From Nocardiopsis listeri NBRC 13360 (lineage in GTDB: Bacteria; Actinomycetota; Actinomycetes; Streptosporangiales; Streptosporangiaceae), in contig NZ_BCSH01000066.1 of assembly GCF_001570765.1 (NCBI RefSeq), positions 1 through 44,828 on the forward strand: a DNA stretch of 44,828 nucleotides. The letters are read 5' to 3'. Under the pieces are notes generated by a model. It saw only the letters and a program-made list of their open reading frames with translations, had not been told where the DNA came from and did not search any database. Below are positions 1-8,761 of the stretch, piece after piece (the stretch's first letter is position 1; the number at the start of each line of letters is the position of its first letter). Both the position numbers and the translations under genes were made by a program.

Positions 1-94
1 CCCCAACCCGCCCAACAACCCCCAAAGCTCCCGGCCCGAGGCGCCCCACCAACCACCAGCCCCCCAGCCACTTCCGCTCCCTGGAATCACTCCC

Positions 95-910
95 CTAGAT
101 GACGGACTCGCGGACGAACTTGGCCATGGGGACGGGGTCGCGGCCCAGAGCGCGGCGCACGTCCTCGGTGACCTTGGCGGCCCGACCGTTGGCGATGGCG
201 CGGAAGCGATCGTTGAGGGTGTCCACGTAGCGTTCCGACCAGCCCATGTTCGTCGCCCGGAAGTAGAAGCCGGCCTCGTCGACCTTCTTGTACCGCCACA
301 CCGGGCTCTCGGTCCCTTTCGTCCACTTGACCACCTCGCGGAAGGTGACCGGGACGGGGCCGGTGAGGGTGTACTCACGTTCGTGGTGCGCCTCGTCGGT
401 GAGAGCGGCCACGATGGTGTGGGCGACGTCCTGGGCGTCCACGAAGCTGACGGCGGCGCGCTTGGGCACCGGAAGTTCCAGTCGGCCGTTGCGAGCGCGC
501 GCCAGACGGGCGAACACCCCCTCGGTGAAGTCCTGGTCCAGCCAGTTGGGGCGCACGATGGTCCAGTGGCCGAACAGTTCGCGAACCTTGGACTCCAGGC
601 GACGCTGCTCGGAGTCGGGTGGACCGTCCTCTGCACCCATGGCGGTGACCAGGACCGCGGTGCCCACCCCCGAATCGGACGCCTGTTGCAGGAAGGCCTC
701 CGCTCGCTCGCTCAACCCACTGGCCATGGGCACGGACACGAAGAGTCTCTCCACGTCCTCCAGCGCCGCCTTCCAGCTACCGGTGTCCGTCCAGTCCAAA
801 CGGACCTCCCCGTCCCTGGAGGCTCCCACGGCGGGCAGGCCGCGACTTCGAAGCTCGGTCAGGACACGTCGGCCCACCTGTCCGGTGGCTCCGGTGACCA
901 AAGTACTCAT
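95..910 (-). CDS. NAD(P)-binding NmrA/SDR-type reductase
   Basis: This 271-residue protein opens with a beta strand and the glycine-rich loop TGATGQVGRRV, the NAD(P)-binding signature of atypical short-chain dehydrogenases (NmrA-like family). These act as NAD(P)H-dependent reductases or redox sensors in the cytosol; the substrate cannot be read from sequence. I start it at the ATG at 910 because the Rossmann strand follows directly, whereas an upstream ATG at 931 would add seven unconserved residues. No classical YxxxK catalytic pair stands out, as is usual for this branch. It is read towards the window edge and looks monocistronic. The family is fairly sure, the reaction unknown. Confidence 0.8.
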   Translation of the reverse strand: MSTLVTGATGQVGRRVLTELRSRGLPAVGASRDGEVRLDWTDTGSWKAALEDVERLFVSVPMASGLSERAEAFLQQASDSGVGTAVLVTAMGAEDGPPDSEQRRLESKVRELFGHWTIVRPNWLDQDFTEGVFARLARARNGRLELPVPKRAAVSFVDAQDVAHTIVAALTDEAHHEREYTLTGPVPVTFREVVKWTKGTESPVWRYKKVDEAGFYFRATNMGWSERYVDTLNDRFRAIANGRAAKVTEDVRRALGRDPVPMAKFVRESVI

Positions 911-1006
911 CGGGTGTTCTCCCAGCTTCACGCGCGGGTGCTCCGCCTGTTGACGCTACCTAGTCGCGCGCGTGGAACGGGCGTGAAACGACGTGAGCGA
1001 GGGGAT

Positions 1007-1249
1007 TCAGGTGGCGCTTCGAGGTCGGGAGAGCGCTTCGGTCACCACGATGAGCAGGATCCCGACCGCGGACAGCCCCAGGTTCGCCAGGATCGCGTTC
1101 TCTTGGAGCCCGGGAACCTGTTGCACGACGAACCGATTGAACGCGTTGAGTACGACACCCAGGACCGGTTGGGCCCAGAGGTGATCGATCACCCCGCTGA
1201 TCCCCATGACGGTGAGCAGGAAGCCGACGCCCTGCAGTGACTTGCGCAT
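1007..1249 (-). CDS. small membrane protein of unknown function
   Basis: This 80-residue protein has two hydrophobic stretches, one near residues 8-22 and one near residues 53-69, so it is probably a two-pass membrane protein. I do not recognise the family. Its codons have strong G/C third positions, which supports a real gene, but the ribosome binding site is weak. It lies between the reductase and the divergently read histidine kinase, with about 180 bases of non-coding DNA before the kinase that must hold both promoters. It could be an accessory membrane partner of the neighbouring kinase, but nothing shows that directly. Confidence 0.55.
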   Translation of the reverse strand: MRKSLQGVGFLLTVMGISGVIDHLWAQPVLGVVLNAFNRFVVQQVPGLQENAILANLGLSAVGILLIVVTEALSRPRSAT

Positions 1250-1428
1250 GGTCCGAATCTAGGCGCGAAGTCCCCGCCGGGGGATCGGGCACAGGCATGG
1301 GCCCGATGGACCAAGGTCTTCGCCGTGGCCCGAGGCGTTCGACCAAAGTATCGCTCGACCGGTCTTCGGTACCGAGTCCGCTCGGCGGAGCCCGATCCGC
1401 GCTCGCGCGCTCGTAGACTCCGGAGTCG

Positions 1429-2604
1429 ATGAACGACACGGCCCCGTCCCCGCAGCGGCACCGGCGCAGTGCGCGCGACTGGATCGTCGACTCCCTGATG
1501 TTCCTGATCGCTCTGGGGTTCGGGCTGCTCGGCGCGATCACCTTCCCCGAAGACCCGTCACCGCCTTCGGTTCCTGAGCCGTTCCGGGTCGCCGACCAAC
1601 TCATCGCCCTGGCCTCCTGCGCGGCCCTGTGGTGGCGACGCCGGTGGCCGATCCGGCTCGCGGTGGTCCTCGTGGTGTTGTCGGCCGTCTTCCCCCTGAT
1701 GGGCGGGGCCATGCTCGCGGCCCTGTTCTCCCTGTGCGTGCATCGGCCACCCAAGGAGGGCCTGTGCGTGTTGGGCCTGAGCTTCGTGGCCTCCTTCGTC
1801 AACGTGTCCCTGCACCCCGATCCCCACGCCCCGTTCCTGGTGATGTTCCTGCTCAGCGCGGTCTTCCAGGGGGCCGTCGCCGGGTGGGGGATCTCCGTGC
1901 AACACCGACGTCAACTCTTCGAATCTCTGCGGGAGCGAGCCGTGCACGCCGAGGCGGAGGCGGAGCTTCGTGCCGAGCACGCCCAGCACCGGGTCCGTGA
2001 GTCCATCGCCCGCGAGATCCACGACGTGCTCGGACACCGGCTGTCCCTGTTGAGCGTGCACGCCGGCGCCCTGGAGTACCGGCCGGACGCACCCGCCGAG
2101 GAGGTCGCCCGTTCGGCCAAGGTCATCCGGGAGAGCGCCCACCAGGCCCTCCAGGACCTGCGCGAGGTGATCGGGGTGCTGCGCGCACCGGTGGGCGAAC
2201 TGCCCCAGCCCACTCTGGCGGACCTGGCGCAACTGGTGGAGGAGGCCCGCGACGCCGGGGTCGTGGTGGAGTTCGTCGACCAGCACACCGGCCAGGTACC
2301 GGAGCACACCGGGCGCACGGCCTATCGGATCGTCCAGGAAGCGCTCACCAACGCCCGCAAGCACGCTCCGGGGGCAGATACCTCCGTGCGGGTCTCCGGG
2401 GCACGGGAAGAGGGCCTGAGCGTGTCGGTGACCAATGGACCCCCCGCTCCGGCGTCCGAGGACGGAGCGTCCACCGTGGCGGGCTCCGGCCAGGGGCTGA
2501 TCGGTCTGTCCGAACGGGTCTCGTTGGCGTTGGGGCGTCTGGAGTACGGAACCACCGAGAACGGGGGCTGGAACCTCACCGCCTGGCTACCGTGGACGGC
2601 ATGA
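1429..2604 (+). CDS. NarL-type sensor histidine kinase
   Basis: This is a 391-residue DesK/NarX-class sensor kinase. The first 150 residues hold several hydrophobic helices and no sizeable extracellular loop, so it probably senses a membrane or intramembrane signal. A coiled coil leads into the HisKA_3 dimerisation domain with the phospho-accepting histidine at about residue 198 (REIHDVLGHR). The ATP-binding domain follows, with the N-box EALTNARKHA and a glycine-rich GQGLIGLSERV. Its stop codon overlaps the start of the response regulator (ATGA), so the pair is translationally coupled. The signal and targets are not visible. Confidence 0.9.
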   Translation: MNDTAPSPQRHRRSARDWIVDSLMFLIALGFGLLGAITFPEDPSPPSVPEPFRVADQLIALASCAALWWRRRWPIRLAVVLVVLSAVFPLMGGAMLAALFSLCVHRPPKEGLCVLGLSFVASFVNVSLHPDPHAPFLVMFLLSAVFQGAVAGWGISVQHRRQLFESLRERAVHAEAEAELRAEHAQHRVRESIAREIHDVLGHRLSLLSVHAGALEYRPDAPAEEVARSAKVIRESAHQALQDLREVIGVLRAPVGELPQPTLADLAQLVEEARDAGVVVEFVDQHTGQVPEHTGRTAYRIVQEALTNARKHAPGADTSVRVSGAREEGLSVSVTNGPPAPASEDGASTVAGSGQGLIGLSERVSLALGRLEYGTTENGGWNLTAWLPWTA

Positions 2605-3302
2605 GCGAACGGGACGAACAGCGACGGATCGGCGTGGTGATCGTCGACGACGACGCCCTGGTGCGGGTCGGCCTGGTGATGATGATGGGCGGGGCCCCCG
2701 ACGTGCGGGTGCTGGCCGAGGCCGAGGACGGCGGTCAGGTGGAGGAGCTGGTCCGCGAGCACTCTCCCGACGTGGTGCTCATGGACATCCGGATGCCCAC
2801 CGTGGACGGACTCACCGCCACCGAACGGCTCCGGGCCATGCCGGACGCGCCGGAGGTGCTGGTGCTCACCACCTTCGACGCCGACGAACACGTGCTGCGG
2901 GCTCTGCGCGCGGGCGCTGCCGGGTTCCTGCTCAAGGACACTCCACCGGAGGAGATCGTGGAGTCGGTCCGTCGGGTGGCCCGTGGTTTTCCGGTGCTCT
3001 CCCCCGCCGTCACGCGACGGCTCATGCACCGGGTGGCGCACGGCGACCACAGTGAGCGGGCGGAGCGGGCCCGACGTCGCCTGGCCGTGCTGAACGCCCG
3101 CGAGACCGACGTGGCGGTCGCGGTCGGAGAGGGGCGTTCCAACGCCGACATCGCCGCGCGCCTGTTCCTGAGCGTGCCGACGGTCAAGACCCACGTGTCG
3201 AGCGTCCTCACCAAGTTGGAGCTCAACAACCGGGTACAGATCGCGTTGTTGGTGCACGACGCGGAGTTGCTGGACTCCGACGGAGCCCGAGATCGGGACT
3301 GA
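2601..3302 (+). CDS. NarL/FixJ-type response regulator
   Basis: A 233-residue response regulator. The receiver domain carries the acidic pair VDDD, the phosphorylated aspartate at about residue 62 (LMDIRMP), the switch threonine in VLTTFD and the lysine in LLKDTPP. A LuxR-type helix-turn-helix closes the protein (NARETDVAVAVGEGRSNADI, then TVKTHVSSVLTKL). I start it at ATG 2601, which overlaps the kinase stop as ATGA, rather than at a GTG three codons upstream. It is the cognate regulator of the preceding kinase. The linker between receiver and output is somewhat long and arginine-rich. Its regulon is unknown. Confidence 0.92.
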   Translation: MSERDEQRRIGVVIVDDDALVRVGLVMMMGGAPDVRVLAEAEDGGQVEELVREHSPDVVLMDIRMPTVDGLTATERLRAMPDAPEVLVLTTFDADEHVLRALRAGAAGFLLKDTPPEEIVESVRRVARGFPVLSPAVTRRLMHRVAHGDHSERAERARRRLAVLNARETDVAVAVGEGRSNADIAARLFLSVPTVKTHVSSVLTKLELNNRVQIALLVHDAELLDSDGARDRD

Positions 3303-3310
3303 GGCTCGGG
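3286..3310. terminator. possible bidirectional terminator hairpin
   Basis: A 6-bp stem (CCCGAG with CTCGGG) spans the stop codon of the response regulator and the few bases before the convergently read kinase ends. Only nine bases separate the two stop codons. There is no clear T tract, so this is a weak call. Confidence 0.3.
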
Positions 3311-3311
3311 T

Positions 3312-5072
3312 TCAGCCGGCGGGCTCGAAGGTCTCGGACATGCGGTCCAGGAGCGCGTGGTTGACCGCCGGGTCCTCCGGGCTCACCAGGAACAGCGCGT
3401 AGCCCTTCTCCTTGGTGTGGAAGCCCCGGTTGATGGCGTGCATCTCCCCGCCCCGGCCCTGGAAGGTGAACTCCCAGTCGGCGGCGCTGACGTAGTCGTC
3501 GGTCCAATCGGCGTCCAGGTCCTCGATCCCGATGAGGGAGTAACCGGAGAAGTTCCCACTGCCGGTCGGCTCGAAGTCGCGCCAGTCGTCACCGGCGTCC
3601 GGGTTGGGGTTGTCGGTCTGGTCGACCAGCAGGTATCCGCCGTCGGGGTTGCGGAAGTAGACCATGTGCCCGTCGCGATCGATGTCCCAGTCCTCCGGGA
3701 CGTCGACTGCGAACCCGCTGGGGTCCTCGTGGCGGGTGAGGAAGTCCCAGTCGTCCTCGTCCTCTGTCTCCTCTTCCTCCGAGGCCTGCGCCTCCTCCTC
3801 GGAGGGCGCCTCCTCCGGTTCGCTCTCCCCGTCGGTGCCTCCGGCGCCGGCCTCGTCGGTCTGGTCGGAACCGGGGTCCTCCTCTTCCTCCGATCCCCCG
3901 GTGGTCGCGGCGACGTCGCCGGGGCGGCTCGCGCTGACGTAGACGGTGGTGATCACCGCTCCGACCAGCACGACGAACACGAGCGCCGCGGCCACCAGCA
4001 CTCCGAGGCGGGAGCGCTTCTTCCCGTCGCCACGGGGCCTGTTCGTCACCGCACCCGACGCGGTCGGGGCCGCGGGTTCCTTCTCGGGGGCGGAGTCGGC
4101 GGCGTTGACCGTCCGGTCGACCATGCCCGAGCTCGTCACCGGGTTCCACTCCGGCTCCTCCTCGGCGACGGGGTCGGAGAAAGCGTCGTCCGCCGTCGGG
4201 GACGCGACCAGGGTGGTGGCGGCGAGCGTGGGGGAGGTCCTCTCTCCGTCACGGATGCCGAGCAGTAGGGAGCGGACCTCGGTGACCGACGGACGGTCCT
4301 CGGGGCGTTTCTCGCACAAGGCCTCCAGGACCGGCCGCAACGCCCCCGCGTTGGGGGTCTCCGGGAGGTCCTGGGTGACGATGGCCGTCAGGGTGGCCAT
4401 CGGTGTGGGTCGGTCGAAGGGCAGGGCGCCCTCCACCGCCTGGTAGAGGGTGATGCCCAGGGCCCACATGTCCGAGGCGGGGGTGGCGGAGCGACCGTGC
4501 GCGATCTCCGGTGCGAGGTAGCTCGGCGAACCGATGAGCAGACCCGTACTGGTCAGGTGGGTGGAGCCGTCCAAATGCGCGATGCCGAAGTCGGTCAGGA
4601 CGGCCCGGTCGTTGCCCGCGATGAGTACGTTGCCCGGCTTGATGTCGCGGTGCACGATGCCGTGGCCGTGCGCCTCGGCCAGGCCGGCGGCCATCTGCTC
4701 GCCGATGCTCGCGGCCCGCTCGATCGAGATCGGCCCCCGGTCCCGGATGACGTCGCCCAGGGACGGTCCGTCCACGAGTTCCATGACGATCCATGGGCGG
4801 CCGTCCTCCTCGGCCACGTCGAACACCGTGATGATGGTCGGGTGGCTGAGTTGGGCGGCGCTGCGCGCCTCGCGGAGCATACGGGTGCGCAGGACCTCCA
4901 CCTCGTGCACGGGGAGGCCGGGCGGGGTGGTCAGCTCCTTGACCGCGACCGGGCGGTCCAGCAGGGTGTCCGTTCCACGCCAGACGCGTCCCATTCCGCC
5001 CTCGCCGATGACCTCGTCCAGACGGTAGCGGTTCACCAGGACACGGCCGGGGTCGGCTTCCGAACTGTTCAT
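3312..5072 (-). CDS. membrane-anchored Ser/Thr protein kinase (Hanks type)
   Basis: A 586-residue eukaryotic-like kinase. The catalytic domain (about residues 16-275) has the glycine loop GEGGMGRV, the ATP lysine at about 45 (VAVKE), the catalytic loop HRDIKPGN with aspartate near 143, DFGIAHLDG near 161, and the APE-like YLAPEI. A proline- and charge-rich juxtamembrane region leads to one transmembrane helix (LGVLVAAALVFVVLVGAV). Outside the membrane lie a long Glu/Asp-rich linker and a globular domain of about 130 residues with no PASTA repeats, so it does not look like a PknB-type muropeptide sensor. I place the start at ATG 5072, nine bases after GAGGA. Ligand and substrates are unknown. 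Confidence 0.92.
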   Translation of the reverse strand: MNSSEADPGRVLVNRYRLDEVIGEGGMGRVWRGTDTLLDRPVAVKELTTPPGLPVHEVEVLRTRMLREARSAAQLSHPTIITVFDVAEEDGRPWIVMELVDGPSLGDVIRDRGPISIERAASIGEQMAAGLAEAHGHGIVHRDIKPGNVLIAGNDRAVLTDFGIAHLDGSTHLTSTGLLIGSPSYLAPEIAHGRSATPASDMWALGITLYQAVEGALPFDRPTPMATLTAIVTQDLPETPNAGALRPVLEALCEKRPEDRPSVTEVRSLLLGIRDGERTSPTLAATTLVASPTADDAFSDPVAEEEPEWNPVTSSGMVDRTVNAADSAPEKEPAAPTASGAVTNRPRGDGKKRSRLGVLVAAALVFVVLVGAVITTVYVSASRPGDVAATTGGSEEEEDPGSDQTDEAGAGGTDGESEPEEAPSEEEAQASEEEETEDEDDWDFLTRHEDPSGFAVDVPEDWDIDRDGHMVYFRNPDGGYLLVDQTDNPNPDAGDDWRDFEPTGSGNFSGYSLIGIEDLDADWTDDYVSAADWEFTFQGRGGEMHAINRGFHTKEKGYALFLVSPEDPAVNHALLDRMSETFEPAG

Positions 5073-5566
5073 GTTTCGCATTCCTCGGGAGGGCCCGTGC
5101 GGACGGGCAGGAGCGTGAGCGGGGGTGGGACGCAGATGTGGGGGACCAAGACGAGTGTAGGAGCCGCAGGGCCCGTTCGTGTGCTTCCTCGAAGGCGCGA
5201 ACAGTGTCCCCATCAGGCGACAGATCCGACCAAATCACCCTTGACGTGCGAAGACCCCGCCGGGATCCGCGTGGATCGATCTCGACGGGGAGGGCGTCTT
5301 CGGGCGTGTTCTTCCACGCTGTGCTCTGGTCGGAGGTAGGCCCCCGATCACACCGGCAGAGTCACGGCTCCGGCGTCGATGATGGACGGTGACGCCGTCG
5401 GTTCCACTTCGTCCACCCCCGAGGTCGAGATCGGGGGACCGCTCGAACAGGCGCGGTGGGACCTCGTCGACCTCCACGCGGGTCAGAGTCGCACCCGGGA
5501 AGTAGTTCCTTCCGTGGGAGAAGGTCGGTCTACCCCGGCGGCTCTCCTCCCGGGTGACGAGGGCGT
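5073..5566. other. non-coding gap upstream of the kinase
   Basis: About 490 bases between the kinase start and the copA terminator contain no gene I can support. Open frames exist on both strands near 5380-5540, including one on the minus strand that keeps fairly G/C-rich third positions, but none has a convincing start or a recognisable domain. The kinase promoter must lie at the left of this stretch. A dyad around 5248-5298 (GAAGAC with GTCTTC) could form a loose hairpin. Confidence 0.4.
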
Positions 5567-5591
5567 GGGTGCGCCCCTCTCGGGCGCACCC
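5567..5591 (-). terminator. terminator of the copper operon
   Basis: A perfect 10-bp hairpin (GGGTGCGCCC, loop CTCTC, GGGCGCACCC) lies eight bases past the copA stop codon. It is the obvious end of the copZ-copA transcript. There is no strong T tract, as is common in GC-rich actinomycetes. Confidence 0.75.
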
Positions 5592-5598
5592 CACGTCG

Positions 5599-7902
5599 TC
5601 AGCCGTTTCGCGGCCGGCTCTCGACCGGGTCGAGCGTGTCGTCGCTCAGCGGACGGAAGCGGCGCAGTCTTCCGCTGTTGCTCACCACGAACACGCTGGA
5701 CAGAGCCATCGCCGCGCCCGCGAGCATCGGGTTGAGCAGACCCGCGGCGGCCAGCGGCAGCGCGGCGGTGTTGTAGGCGAACGCCCAGAACAGATTGCCC
5801 TTGATGGTCCCGAGGGTGCGGCGGGACAACCGGACCGCGTCGGCGGCGACCCGAAGGTCGCCCCGGACCAGGGTCAGGTCACTGGCCTCGATCGCCACAT
5901 CCGTGCCGGTGCCCATGGACAGTCCCAGGTCGGCCTGGGCGAGGGCGGCGGCGTCGTTGATCCCGTCACCGACCATCGCCACGACGCGTCCCTCCGACTG
6001 GAGCCGGCGGACCTGCGCGACCTTGTCCTCGGGCATCACCTCGGAGACGACCTCCTGGATGCCGACCTCGGCGGCGACGGTGCGGGCCACGGCCGCGTTG
6101 TCACCGGTGAGGAGGATCGGGTTCAGACCCAGGTCACGGAAGCGTCGGACCGCCTCGGCGCTGGTGGGCTTGACCGTGTCGGCCACGGCCAGGACCCCTC
6201 GCGCCCGGCCGTCCCAACCCACGGCGACGGCGGTGCGCCCCCGCGACTCGGCCTCCTTGAAGGCCTGTCCCAGCTCGTCGGGCAGTTCCTGGGACCACTC
6301 GGCCAACAGCGCGGCCCTGCCCACCAGGACGGCGTGGCCGTCCACGATCCCCTGGACGCCCCGGCCCTCGATGTTGACGAAGTCCTCGGGGGTGGGCAGG
6401 TCTCCCACGCGCACGGTGGCGCCGGTGGCGATGGCCCTGGCGATGGGGTGTTCGGAGGCCGATTCCAGGGACCCGGCCAGCCTCAGCACCTCGTCCTCGT
6501 CCTCGCCGTCTCCGACGGTGACGTCGGTCAGGGCCATCTTCCCTGTGGTGACGGTACCGGTTTTGTCCAGTACCACGGTGTCGACCCGTCGGGTGCTCTC
6601 CAGCACCTCGGGACCCTTGATGAGGATGCCCAGCTGGGCGCCGCGACCGGTGCCCACCATGAGGGCCATCGGAGTGGCCAGGCCCAGCGCGCACGGGCAG
6701 GCGATGATGAGCACGGCGACGGCGGCGGTGAAGGCGGCACCCACGGAACCCCCGGTACCGAGCCAGAAGCCCAGGGTGGCGACCGCGATCATGATGGCCA
6801 CCGGAACGAACACCCCGGAAACCCGGTCGGCCAGGCGCTGAACCTCGGCCTTGCCGTTCTGAGCGTCCTCGACCAGGCGCGCCATCTGCGCGAGCCTGGT
6901 TCGGGACCCGACCCGGGAGGCGCGCACGACCAGTCGGCCACCGGCGTTGACGGTGGCGCCCACGACGGCGGACCCTGGCGAGACCTCCACCGGCACGGAC
7001 TCACCGGTGAGCATGCTCATGTCGATGGCCGAGGTGCCCTCTTCCACCTCGCCGTCGGTGGCGATCTTCTCGCCGGGACGGACCACGAAGCGGTCACCGA
7101 CGGCGAGCCGGTCGACCGGGACGAGTTCCTCACGTGCCGCGGCGCCCTGCCCGCGCAGCACGGTGACCTCCTTGGCGCCCAGTTCCATCAGGGCGCGTAG
7201 GGCGGCTCCGGCGCGCCGTTTGGAGCGCGCCTCGAAGTACTTCCCGAGGAGGATGAAGGAGGTGACGCCCGCCGCGACCTCCAGATAGACGTTGGCCGCA
7301 CCATCGGTACGGGCGATGGTGAACTCGAAGGTGTGTGTCATTCCCGGGACCCCGGCGGTACCGAGGAAGAGGGCGTACAGGGACCACAGGAAGGCGGCGG
7401 CCACACCCAGGGAGACCAGGGTGTCCATGGTCGCGGTGCCCAGCCTGAGGTTCTTCCAGGCGGCCACGTGGAAGGGCAGGGCGCCCCACACCACCACCGG
7501 GGCGGCCAGGGTGAGGGAGGCCCACTGCCAGTACGTGAACTGGAGCGCGGGGATCATCGCCATGAGGATGACCGGGACGGACAGCAGCATGGAGACCAGC
7601 GCGCGATCGCGCAGGGCACGCGCGGGGTCCTCCGGTTCGGCCACGCCCTGTTCCGGTTCCGGGTCGGGCGCCGTGGCGGTGTAGCCGGCCTTCTCGACCT
7701 GGGCGACCAGGTCGTCCAGCGGGGTCGGCTCACCCTCGAAGGTCACCCGGGCCTTCTCGGTGGCGAAGTTGACGGTGGCGGTGACGCCCTCCATCTTGTT
7801 GAGCCGCTTCTCCACTCGGTTGGCGCAGGCCGCACAGGTCATCCCACCGATGGCCAGTTCGACCGGCGCGGATCCGGTGGACGTCGTTCCACCCTTGTTC
7901 AT
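5599..7902 (-). CDS. copA: copper-exporting P1B-type ATPase
   Basis: A 767-residue heavy-metal P-type ATPase that exports Cu(I) from the cytosol. In order: a metal-binding domain with [11 protein letters not shown] near residues 20-30, eight membrane helices, the TGES actuator motif, the membrane copper site CPC ([13 protein letters not shown]), the phosphorylation motif DKTGTVTTG, the SEHP locus, [10 protein letters not shown], and the late helices with YN and MxxSS that specify Cu(I). I choose ATG 7902 because GGAG stands six bases upstream and the reading frame starts 13 bases after the preceding gene ends; a longer start at 7953 would overlap that gene. It is the last gene of the copper operon and has only one N-terminal metal domain, with CopZ encoded separately as the chaperone. 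Confidence 0.96.
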   Translation of the reverse strand: MNKGGTTSTGSAPVELAIGGMTCAACANRVEKRLNKMEGVTATVNFATEKARVTFEGEPTPLDDLVAQVEKAGYTATAPDPEPEQGVAEPEDPARALRDRALVSMLLSVPVILMAMIPALQFTYWQWASLTLAAPVVVWGALPFHVAAWKNLRLGTATMDTLVSLGVAAAFLWSLYALFLGTAGVPGMTHTFEFTIARTDGAANVYLEVAAGVTSFILLGKYFEARSKRRAGAALRALMELGAKEVTVLRGQGAAAREELVPVDRLAVGDRFVVRPGEKIATDGEVEEGTSAIDMSMLTGESVPVEVSPGSAVVGATVNAGGRLVVRASRVGSRTRLAQMARLVEDAQNGKAEVQRLADRVSGVFVPVAIMIAVATLGFWLGTGGSVGAAFTAAVAVLIIACPCALGLATPMALMVGTGRGAQLGILIKGPEVLESTRRVDTVVLDKTGTVTTGKMALTDVTVGDGEDEDEVLRLAGSLESASEHPIARAIATGATVRVGDLPTPEDFVNIEGRGVQGIVDGHAVLVGRAALLAEWSQELPDELGQAFKEAESRGRTAVAVGWDGRARGVLAVADTVKPTSAEAVRRFRDLGLNPILLTGDNAAVARTVAAEVGIQEVVSEVMPEDKVAQVRRLQSEGRVVAMVGDGINDAAALAQADLGLSMGTGTDVAIEASDLTLVRGDLRVAADAVRLSRRTLGTIKGNLFWAFAYNTAALPLAAAGLLNPMLAGAAMALSSVFVVSNSGRLRRFRPLSDDTLDPVESRPRNG

Positions 7903-7915
7903 TTTCCGCTCCAGG

Positions 7916-8104
7916 TCATCTCTGGTGTTCCTCGTCGCCGTCGACGTGGTCACGTCCGTCGTCGGGCGCCTGTTCCACGCTCTCGCTCGGGGAGCCGTCG
8001 CCCTCTGGCAGCACGGGGCCGGTGATGGAGCCGGCCCCGAAGGCCGCCGCGAACACGACCACGAGGCCCACGGCGTAGAGACCGAGTTTCGTGGTCACGC
8101 CCAT
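7916..8104 (-). CDS. small membrane protein of the copper operon
   Basis: A 62-residue protein with one N-terminal membrane helix ([18 protein letters not shown]) followed by an acidic, histidine-containing tail. It begins one base after the copZ stop and ends 13 bases before copA, so it is part of the operon. From memory, longer actinobacterial proteins with a very similar N-terminus occur beside copZ and carry an extracytoplasmic domain of about 150 residues; this one would be only their anchor. It may be a genuine short form or a remnant. A possible role is copper binding at the outer face, but the tail has no cysteine or methionine cluster, so this is an inference. Confidence 0.65.
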   Translation of the reverse strand: MGVTTKLGLYAVGLVVVFAAAFGAGSITGPVLPEGDGSPSESVEQAPDDGRDHVDGDEEHQR

Positions 8105-8105
8105 G

Positions 8106-8315
8106 TCAGCCCGCCACCTCATAGCCGGCCTCGTCGATCGCGGCGCGCACGGCGGCGTCGTCGATCGTCCCTTCTCCCGTGACGGTCACCTTCTTACTCT
8201 CCAGGTCGACCTCGACACCGGTGACGCCGGCGACGGCGCCGACCTCCTCGGTGACCGAGTCGACGCAGTGTCCGCAGCTCATTCCCTCGACGGTGTAGAC
8301 GGCGGTGCCTGCCAT
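8106..8315 (-). CDS. copZ: copper chaperone, heavy-metal-associated domain
   Basis: A 69-residue single HMA domain with the Cu(I)-binding loop GMSCGHCVDSV at residues 11-21 and the usual beta-alpha-beta-beta-alpha-beta layout. It binds Cu(I) in the cytosol and hands it to the CopA metal domain. It is the first gene of the operon, with GAGG a few bases before the ATG. A leader of about 220 bases separates it from the predicted promoter at 8540-8570. Confidence 0.93.
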   Translation of the reverse strand: MAGTAVYTVEGMSCGHCVDSVTEEVGAVAGVTGVEVDLESKKVTVTGEGTIDDAAVRAAIDEAGYEVAG

Positions 8316-8388
8316 CGGTGCCTCCTCGTGTTCTTTGGGACCTCCGCTAGCGCTTCGGCCCGTGTTCGGGGGCCTTTGCAGAGGGATC

Positions 8389-8479
8389 GGGTTTCAAGCA
8401 ACACAGCATCGTCGTCTACGCCTGCCGCTCGTTCCTCGCTCGCGGCCTGACTCGTCTTGCACTGTGTTGAAGCAAACCC
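8389..8479. repeat. long inverted repeat in the copZ leader
   Basis: Two 18-base arms face each other: 8389-8406 (GGGTTTCAAGCAACACAG) and 8462-8479, whose reverse complement is GGGTTTGCTTCAACACAG. The first six and last eight bases match perfectly and four central bases are inverted. The 55 bases between are rich in CTCGC and GCGAG motifs. The element lies in the untranslated leader of the copper operon, so it may fold in RNA, or it may be a small palindromic insertion. Confidence 0.6.
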
Positions 8480-8539
8480 AGGCCCTCCGGACCCGAACGG
8501 GTAACCCCCGTTTTCCTGTGGGTCGCTCCCACTGAGACC

Positions 8540-8570
8540 AACATACCCCCCTGGGGTATGTGAGTGTCAA
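8540..8570 (-). promoter_or_regulatory. copper operon promoter with CsoR-like operator
   Basis: On the minus strand a consensus -35 TTGACA (8565-8570) and a -10 TATGTT (8540-8545) are 19 bases apart. The spacer holds the near-perfect dyad CATACCCCCCTGGGGTATG (8542-8560), which matches the C-tract/G-tract layout of CsoR operators. A repressor bound here would block polymerase until copper releases it. No csoR gene is in the window. Confidence 0.75.
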
Positions 8571-8608
8571 ACGTCCGTGACGTCCCCGCCGGCACGCGGT
8601 CGCCAGGC

Positions 8609-8623
8609 TACCCCAGGGGGGTA
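8609..8623. promoter_or_regulatory. second CsoR-like operator
   Basis: TACCCCAGGGGGGTA repeats the same C4-N-G6 dyad about 65 bases upstream of the first site. Two sites could allow cooperative or looped repression, or this one could serve another start site. Confidence 0.55.
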
Positions 8624-8654
8624 CCAAGAAAAGGCAAAACCCCACGTCGAAGAG

Positions 8655-8709
8655 GACGGGCCCCCCGGGTGCCCGGACGACACATCATCCGACACCCGAG
8701 GGGCCCGTC
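8655..8709 (-). terminator. terminator of the GNAT gene
   Basis: A long hairpin has the outer stem GACGGGCCCC (8655-8664) with GGGGCCCGTC (8700-8709) and an inner imperfect GGGTG/CACCC pairing. It lies about 50 bases past the stop of the acetyltransferase at 8762. Confidence 0.65.
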
Positions 8710-8761
8710 GTACTCGCTCGGCGCATACCCTCCCCCGGTTCCCCGAGGCGCGCCGCCGGAG

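Noticed and set aside
5235..5735. Long overlapping open frames on both strands between the kinase and copA
   Set aside because: They lack convincing starts, domains and consistent codon bias, and one runs through the copA terminator. I list the stretch as non-coding.
5554..7200. Very long antisense frames opposite copA and other genes
   Set aside because: They mirror the strong third-position G/C of the real gene and are rich in Gly, His, Arg and Asp without any domain.
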